From assembly GCF_040096285.1 (NCBI RefSeq), contig NZ_JBBMEY010000049.1:1-11192 (forward strand): a stretch of DNA of 11,192 bases, given 5' to 3'. Numbering within the stretch: the first letter of the stretch is position 1; the number at the start of each line of letters is the position of its first letter. Positions 7,093 through 11,192 of this stretch are shown piece by piece. Below the pieces are notes generated by a model that saw only the letters and a list, made by a program, of their open reading frames with translations, did not search any database and was not told where the DNA came from. This DNA comes from Ruminococcoides intestinihominis. GTDB taxonomy: Bacteria; Bacillota; Clostridia; Oscillospirales; Acutalibacteraceae. Position numbers and translations under genes: made by a program.

Positions 7093-9774
7093 TTATGCCC
7101 AAGTACCTGAGAATAGGTTATCTGAACCCCAACCTGTAGCCTTATAAGTCGTGCCACCACTAACCTTTAGGTCATCTGACTGATTCCAAACATTATCCCA
7201 GTTGTTTTCAGTTGTTGCACCATTCATTCTGCAAATGATTAGGTTTTCATAACCACTTGGAACTGATAGAGTATTGTCTTTAATATCTACCCAAACACTG
7301 TCTGTGTCGTTCCATAGGTAAGCAGCCCATCTTTCTGTGCCGGTAGCAATTGCAGACATATCAATCTTGATTGTGTTGCCCTGAGGAGCAGTTGTAGTAG
7401 TTGTTGCTGTAGTTGGCTTAGTTGTAGTTGTTGTAGGAGTAGTAGGGTCACTGTAAGAGAATGTCTTACCTACAGGGAATGTATCAACTAACTTAATGCC
7501 GTACTTTTGAATAAGTGTAGCATCCTTAACATCAATGTTGCCGTCACCGTTTACATCGGCAGTCTTCTTCTGAACATCTGTAAATGTAATCTTGTTTACA
7601 GTATATTTTGATACTTTAACTGCGTCCTTAACATTGATTTGGTTATCAAAGTTTAGGTCACCATATAGGTAAGTTCTGCTTGGAACAGTTGTTGCAGTTG
7701 TAGGATTTGTCTTTGAAGTTGTTGTTGTCTGCTGAGTATATTCTTCCCACTTGTGGTTAGCAGAGAACTTCATTGAAGAACCTGAAAGTTCTAGACCAGG
7801 TTCCATATCTGCCGGATAACGGTTTGTTGTAGCAGTTAAATTTTCTGTAAAGATAACTGAACCATTAGCAAATTCGTCAGGAACTTCTACTACATAGTAG
7901 CCTGTGCTACTGTCCTTAGTCATCTGTTTGCCCGGCCATTCTGCAACTGAATCTGTATCGTTGTAAATGTAAGCATATACACTTGACCAGTTGTATGATG
8001 AGTTATCAAAGTAAATCTTCTGAATTTGGTCTGGGTCTACTTTCTTAAATGTATAAGAAGCATTAGATGTATCTGTACCATCTGTAGCAGTTAGCTTAAC
8101 TGTGATTGTTGAACCGTAAGAAACATCTTCACCGATTGTGATTGTCTTTGTGCCTGTGTATGTTTCTACTGTACCATTATCAATCTGATATGTACCTGAA
8201 GTAGCATCCTTTAGACCAAGCACTAATTCCTGTGTTTCTGCCTTAAATGAACCACCGGCTTTTGAGATTGTGTTCTGTGGTCCTTTCTTTGGGTTATATA
8301 CTACTGCAACACCTGATGAACCAATAGTACCTGAGATTTTACCGTTAGCAACATGGAATTCGTTATCTGTAATAACATCCTTATATGTACCGTTAGCCAT
8401 CTTGTGAGCAGTTACATTAACATTGTTACTACCACAGTTTACAAGAACAACACCATTTGTGCCTCTTTCGTTGTAAGCAACACCGTTTTCTGCTGATAGA
8501 TATTCTGACTGACCAATCATAGCATTCTTAAACTGGTTGATAGCCTTAACAGTTTCGTTAGCCCAGTTAGTTACATCGCCTTGGCCCATCATTGCAGAAC
8601 CCCAGTTGTTAGGTCTTGCAAGATACATACCACAAGCCTGTTGTCTTGTACCAACTAAAGCCCATGTTTTGTCCATATTTGCATTGCCAACATTGCTTGA
8701 AGAACCTGCCTGATATGTATCATGAGATTCGTTCCAAAGAACTGACTTGTTACCTGCAGCCTTTGAACCGTCATCTAGGTTAAAGTCACTTCTGATAGCA
8801 CCGGAAGCATTGTTACTATTAACTGCGTTTCTGACACTGTTAGAAACTGAAGATAGTGTAATGCTCATTAGAGATGTATAAGAATTAACGATTGACTGAC
8901 CGTTACTTTGGTCATCGTTACCGGTTGTTTTATCAAGAACTTCACCATAATAGAAAGGTGTAACGCCTCTTGTTGACTTAGCATAGCTTGTAGTTGCATT
9001 TAGAACTGTTGGCCAGAAGTCACTGCCAAAGCCTGAGTCAGCAGGTGTTTCAATGTGCTTAGCACCGTCAAAACGGAAACCGTCAGCACCATTATCAATA
9101 CATTCCTTTAGGAACTTTGTTGCATAGTCCTGAACTGTTTTGTTACCTGTGTTAAGGTCAGGAATGCCACCCATACAGTACTGAGTAATATCGTGACGAG
9201 AAGCATACCAACTGTTAATAGTAATATCATGCCATAGAGAACTGTTGTTTCTGATAGCATCAGGGATACATGGTGAAAGGTCGTTCTCAGACTTATTACC
9301 CATATGGTTAAGAACTGCATCGACTACAACCTTAACACCGTACTTATGAGCTTCATCACACATTGCCTTGAACTGAGAAGCAGTACCTAAAGCACTTGTG
9401 CCATGAGCATTAGTTTCAATTGCAAAGTCAACAGGCTGATAAAGTACCCACCAGCTACCCTTTGCAGTTTTACCTGCAGTAGATTCCTTTGCTACCTGAA
9501 TAGGTGATGTCTGAACAGCAGTAAAGCCTTGTTCAGCAATTGTTTTCATATTTTTCTTGATGTTGTCAAATGACCAGTTAAAGCACTGAAGAATCTGACC
9601 ATCCTGAATGTTGTCAGCAAGACCATAAGTATTAGCACTTGTTGACACAGTTGTTGTGCTAGCTTTTGATGCACTCTTGTCAGTAGATACGGCTGATACA
9701 ACAGGGATAGATATTGCAGATACTGCCATACATAGTGAAAGTACAAAGCTAACAAATTTCTTTTTGCATTTCAT
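7093..9774 (-). CDS. Secreted dockerin-bearing GH13 alpha-amylase with starch-binding modules
   Basis: An 893-residue exported endo-acting alpha-amylase. A Sec signal peptide spans residues 1 to about 28 (KCKKK, hydrophobic core, VVSA). The catalytic domain, about 52-495, resembles Bacillus AmyE (GH13 subfamily 28): DAVLNH at 152-157, GFRFDGAKH with nucleophile Asp236, YYGEVLD with acid/base Glu278, and NESHDTY with Asp352. Residues about 500-580 look like a small beta-sandwich linker module (YGSTITVKLTATDGT). Residues about 585-680 match a CBM26 starch-binding module (WSSVYAYIYNDT, EWPGKQM). A type I dockerin follows at about 702-765, with calcium loops D706-x-N708-x-D710...D717 and D740-x-N742-x-D744...D751. 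A last module fills 800-893 (WAAYLWNDT, WNQSDDL), probably carbohydrate-binding. Thr-rich linkers (681-699, 777-797) flank the dockerin. AAGGAGGA (9781-9788) fixes the start. It is monocistronic, and its cohesin partner is not in the window. Confidence 0.95.
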   Translation of the reverse strand: MKCKKKFVSFVLSLCMAVSAISIPVVSAVSTDKSASKASTTTVSTSANTYGLADNIQDGQILQCFNWSFDNIKKNMKTIAEQGFTAVQTSPIQVAKESTAGKTAKGSWWVLYQPVDFAIETNAHGTSALGTASQFKAMCDEAHKYGVKVVVDAVLNHMGNKSENDLSPCIPDAIRNNSSLWHDITINSWYASRHDITQYCMGGIPDLNTGNKTVQDYATKFLKECIDNGADGFRFDGAKHIETPADSGFGSDFWPTVLNATTSYAKSTRGVTPFYYGEVLDKTTGNDDQSNGQSIVNSYTSLMSITLSSVSNSVRNAVNSNNASGAIRSDFNLDDGSKAAGNKSVLWNESHDTYQAGSSSNVGNANMDKTWALVGTRQQACGMYLARPNNWGSAMMGQGDVTNWANETVKAINQFKNAMIGQSEYLSAENGVAYNERGTNGVVLVNCGSNNVNVTAHKMANGTYKDVITDNEFHVANGKISGTIGSSGVAVVYNPKKGPQNTISKAGGSFKAETQELVLGLKDATSGTYQIDNGTVETYTGTKTITIGEDVSYGSTITVKLTATDGTDTSNASYTFKKVDPDQIQKIYFDNSSYNWSSVYAYIYNDTDSVAEWPGKQMTKDSSTGYYVVEVPDEFANGSVIFTENLTATTNRYPADMEPGLELSGSSMKFSANHKWEEYTQQTTTTSKTNPTTATTVPSRTYLYGDLNFDNQINVKDAVKVSKYTVNKITFTDVQKKTADVNGDGNIDVKDATLIQKYGIKLVDTFPVGKTFSYSDPTTPTTTTTKPTTATTTTTAPQGNTIKIDMSAIATGTERWAAYLWNDTDSVWVDIKDNTLSVPSGYENLIICRMNGATTENNWDNVWNQSDDLKVSGGTTYKATGWGSDNLFSGTWA

Positions 9775-10014
9775 AAAATGTCCTCCTTAAAAATAAAAAA
9801 TCCCATATATATTTTATCAAAATTACAAAAATATTACTACTGTAAATAAGTACAATAAACAAGATTATTTTTGTATAAATTTTACAAGGAAATTAATAAT
9901 ATTTGAACAAACCGAGAACAATAAAGACTATTAAACAATAATAATTCGATTATAGAAAAATCAGCCTATATATCTGTTATAATATGACAAAATAGTAAAG
10001 ATGTTCTATAATAC

Positions 10015-10043
10015 TTGCAACAAATACAACTCTATGATACAAT
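10015..10043 (+). promoter_or_regulatory. Promoter of the PP2C phosphatase gene
   Basis: TTGCAA (10015-10020) and TACAAT (10038-10043) are 17 bases apart. Transcription would start near 10050, leaving a leader of about 17 bases before the ATG at 10067, with GGGG at 10056-10059 as a weak ribosome site. The rest of the 292-bp gap (9775-10066) is very AT-rich. I see no riboswitch, no small gene and no clear amylase promoter in it beyond the amylase ribosome site. Confidence 0.65.
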
Positions 10044-10066
10044 AAGGGAAAGAATGGGGTTTAATT

Positions 10067-10816
10067 ATGTCCAGAAAAATAGGCTATGCTTTCCTGTGTA
10101 AAAAGGGAAAGGTAAGAAAGAAAAATCAAGATAACTACTGGTGTATGGGTGACTTTTTACCTCAAGAAAATGAGGGACAACAGAGAACTATCACCGGACA
10201 AATAAATTTGAAAGATTTAACCGGTGCATTCTGTGTTTTTGACGGAATGGGTGGTGAGGCTTGTGGTGAGATTGCCTCTTCAATTTCTGCTACAACCTTT
10301 AATAATATATATAAGTCAATAGTTGACCTTGATGTACAAAGTATTGTTGATATTTGTTACATAATGAACAGAAATGTTTGTCGCTTTGCAAAAAGACACA
10401 AGATTCAATATATGGGTACAACTGCTGCAATGCTCTTCTTCGGAAAGAAGGAAGTATATGCTTGTAACCTTGGTGACAGTAGAATTTTTCTTTTGCGTGG
10501 CAACAAGTTGCAGAAAATTTCTGTTGACCATGTAGCTGAGGGTACTATCTTTAAGAAACCACCACTAACTCAGCACATTGGTATTCCTACCGATGAATTT
10601 AGGATTGACCCTTATATTGTGTCACTAAAGATTAGAAAAGGTGACAGGTTCTTAATTTGCTCAGATGGTCTTACCGATATGTTGTCCTTTGAAGATATTG
10701 AGGCTTTCCTAGTTGAAACCCACAGCATCTCCGATTGCGTAAATGATATGATGAAAATGGTTTATGCAAAAGGTGCTATTGATAATACAACAATCGTGTT
10801 GTGTGAGGTTAGATGA
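10067..10816 (+). CDS. PP2C-family (PrpC/Stp-like) serine/threonine protein phosphatase
   Basis: A 249-residue single-domain PPM/PP2C phosphatase, close to the length of bacterial PrpC/Stp (about 250). It uses two or three Mn/Mg ions to dephosphorylate Ser/Thr phosphoproteins in the cytoplasm. Signature residues are KKNQDNY with Asp22, VFDGMGG with Asp59, MGTTAAMLFF, NLGDSRIFLLR around 135-144, ICSDGLTDML with Asp200 and Asp204, and IDNTT with Asp239. All expected metal ligands are present, so it should be active. No transmembrane segment or extra domain is seen. Bacterial prpC is often next to the kinase prkC and to rsgA or fmt, but here it has its own promoter and no kinase within view, so its substrates cannot be guessed. 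A RsbU/SpoIIE-type regulatory phosphatase is less likely, given the complete eukaryotic-like motif set. Confidence 0.9.
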   Translation: MSRKIGYAFLCKKGKVRKKNQDNYWCMGDFLPQENEGQQRTITGQINLKDLTGAFCVFDGMGGEACGEIASSISATTFNNIYKSIVDLDVQSIVDICYIMNRNVCRFAKRHKIQYMGTTAAMLFFGKKEVYACNLGDSRIFLLRGNKLQKISVDHVAEGTIFKKPPLTQHIGIPTDEFRIDPYIVSLKIRKGDRFLICSDGLTDMLSFEDIEAFLVETHSISDCVNDMMKMVYAKGAIDNTTIVLCEVR

Positions 10817-10916
10817 TTCTAATTTTTTAATTTAGTTGTTTAAATTTATAAAGAAATCTTGCTAAATAATGTAGGCAAATAAATTTTAGTGGATAATAAA
10901 TAGAACAAGGTTCTAC

Positions 10917-10946
10917 TTGATGCAAGTCAAAGTGTTATATTATAAT
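10917..10946 (+). promoter_or_regulatory. Promoter-like pair downstream of the phosphatase gene
   Basis: TTGATG (10917-10922) and TATAAT (10941-10946) are 18 bases apart. They are preceded by a small inverted repeat, TAGAAC-AAG-GTTCTA (10901-10915). No open reading frame with a ribosome site follows, so if active it would drive a short non-coding transcript or transcription through the right-hand repeat. In such AT-rich DNA, chance resemblance is a real possibility. Confidence 0.4.
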
Positions 10947-10977
10947 AGTGTATTATAATTTGAATAGTGTATTATAA
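10944..10977. repeat. Two perfect 15-bp direct repeats
   Basis: AATAGTGTATTATAA occurs at 10944-10958 and again at 10963-10977, a 19-base period. A degraded third unit (AGTGTTATATTATAA) covers 10931-10945. The array overlaps the promoter-like TATAAT and abuts the hairpin at 10980. Tandem protein-binding sites or simple local duplication could both explain it. Confidence 0.8.
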
Positions 10978-10979
10978 GT

Positions 10980-11014
10980 AAAGGCATAGTATGTTTTTCC
11001 CATACTATGCCTTT
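10980..11014 (+). terminator. Perfect 14-bp hairpin, probable terminator
   Basis: AAAGGCATAGTATG (10980-10993) pairs perfectly with CATACTATGCCTTT (11001-11014) around a 7-base loop. The T-tract is weak on both strands (CCTTTCTCAG on plus). It may end the phosphatase transcript, about 165 bases beyond its stop codon, because no better hairpin lies closer. It could equally be the body of a short RNA. Confidence 0.6.
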
Positions 11015-11044
11015 CTCAGTTTCAGTTGTGATGTTAGATAAATT

Positions 11045-11192
11045 AGTTTTTTTCAATCTTGTCTGTGGGTAAAGGAAAATTAGTACAATAAATTTGGGTT
11101 TGTGGTGCTAAATGTAAAGTGTTAAATTTTAGCAAATAAGGCTCCCTTGTGTAAAGGGAGCTGTCGCTCGTAAATTGGAAGAATGACAATTT
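11045..11192. repeat. Right copy of terminal inverted repeat, truncated by the window end
   Basis: This is the inverted partner of the left repeat. Positions 11089-11192 match the reverse complement of 26-129 with three differences, and 11045-11088 match more loosely. The GCTCCCTT/AAGGGAGC hairpin is identical to the left copy. A second pairing, GCTAAA with TTTAGC just inside it (in the stretch 11107-11136), is intact here but broken in the left copy by the change at 110. The sequence stops in the loop of the large outer hairpin, so about 25 bases present in the left copy are missing here. Confidence 0.85.

Noticed and set aside
7380..7740. GTTGTAGTTGTTG-like low-complexity repeats resembling a tandem repeat array
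   Set aside because: They are the reverse strand of the Thr-rich linkers of the amylase and need no other explanation.
9775..10066. Riboswitch or small RNA in the amylase-phosphatase gap
   Set aside because: The gap is almost entirely AT, with no GC-rich stem or known riboswitch core; only the promoter and ribosome sites can be supported.
10901..10915. GAAC-AAG-GTTC as a LexA (SOS) operator
   Set aside because: The Gram-positive LexA box has four bases between the half-sites and this has three. No damage-response gene follows it.
10992..11042. 16-codon frame starting in the hairpin at 10992
   Set aside because: It has no ribosome site, its start is buried in the stem, and its translation has no recognisable character.
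1..11192. Insertion sequence, prophage, defence island, CRISPR array or tRNA/rRNA
   Set aside because: There is no transposase, integrase, phage, Cas or restriction gene, no regularly spaced repeat array, and no recognisable tRNA or rRNA on either strand.

Overview
The window looks like a contig from a low-GC, Gram-positive gut Clostridium relative, most likely Ruminococcaceae/Oscillospiraceae (Ruminococcus bromii-like). The reasons are AT-rich DNA with AGGAGG-type ribosome sites and sigma-A promoters, a YnzC-type small protein, and a secreted GH13 alpha-amylase that carries a starch-binding module and a type I dockerin, as in amylosome enzymes. The genus is an inference; no rRNA or other marker is present.

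Layout. Positions 1-172 and 11045-11192 are two inverted copies of one repeat, built around strong hairpins, and they form both ends of the window. Inside are seven protein genes. At the left a 74-residue DUF896/YnzC-family gene (minus) diverges from a 563-residue MutS-like ATPase (plus) across 70 bp with overlapping promoters. A bidirectional terminator separates the MutS gene from a convergent minus-strand group. In transcription order this group is an acetolactate-synthase-like ThDP enzyme (5183-6919), a fusion of a TagD-like cytidylyltransferase to a degenerate Gfo/Idh/MocA domain (3863-5161), and an O-antigen-ligase/polymerase-like membrane protein (2263-3810). A canonical promoter precedes the ThDP gene. 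A hairpin terminator lies between the fusion gene and the ligase gene.

Next is the minus-strand amylase (7093-9774), with its own ribosome site and terminator. It diverges from an orphan PP2C-type protein phosphatase (10067-10816, plus). The remaining 376 bp to the right end hold a promoter-like stretch with 15-bp direct repeats, a 14-bp perfect hairpin and the right-hand repeat copy.

How the genes may work together. The amylase stands alone: it is exported, binds and cuts starch, and should dock on a cohesin-bearing scaffold encoded elsewhere. The ThDP enzyme and the cytidylyltransferase fusion are almost certainly co-transcribed. With the ligase-like protein they suggest a small module that makes a CDP-activated, possibly branched or reduced, polyol-type unit and places it in a surface glycan. 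That is the most novel-looking part of the window, and its chemistry is inferred. The YnzC-like, MutS-like and PP2C genes look like ordinary chromosomal genes. Nothing marks the window as phage, plasmid or insertion sequence.
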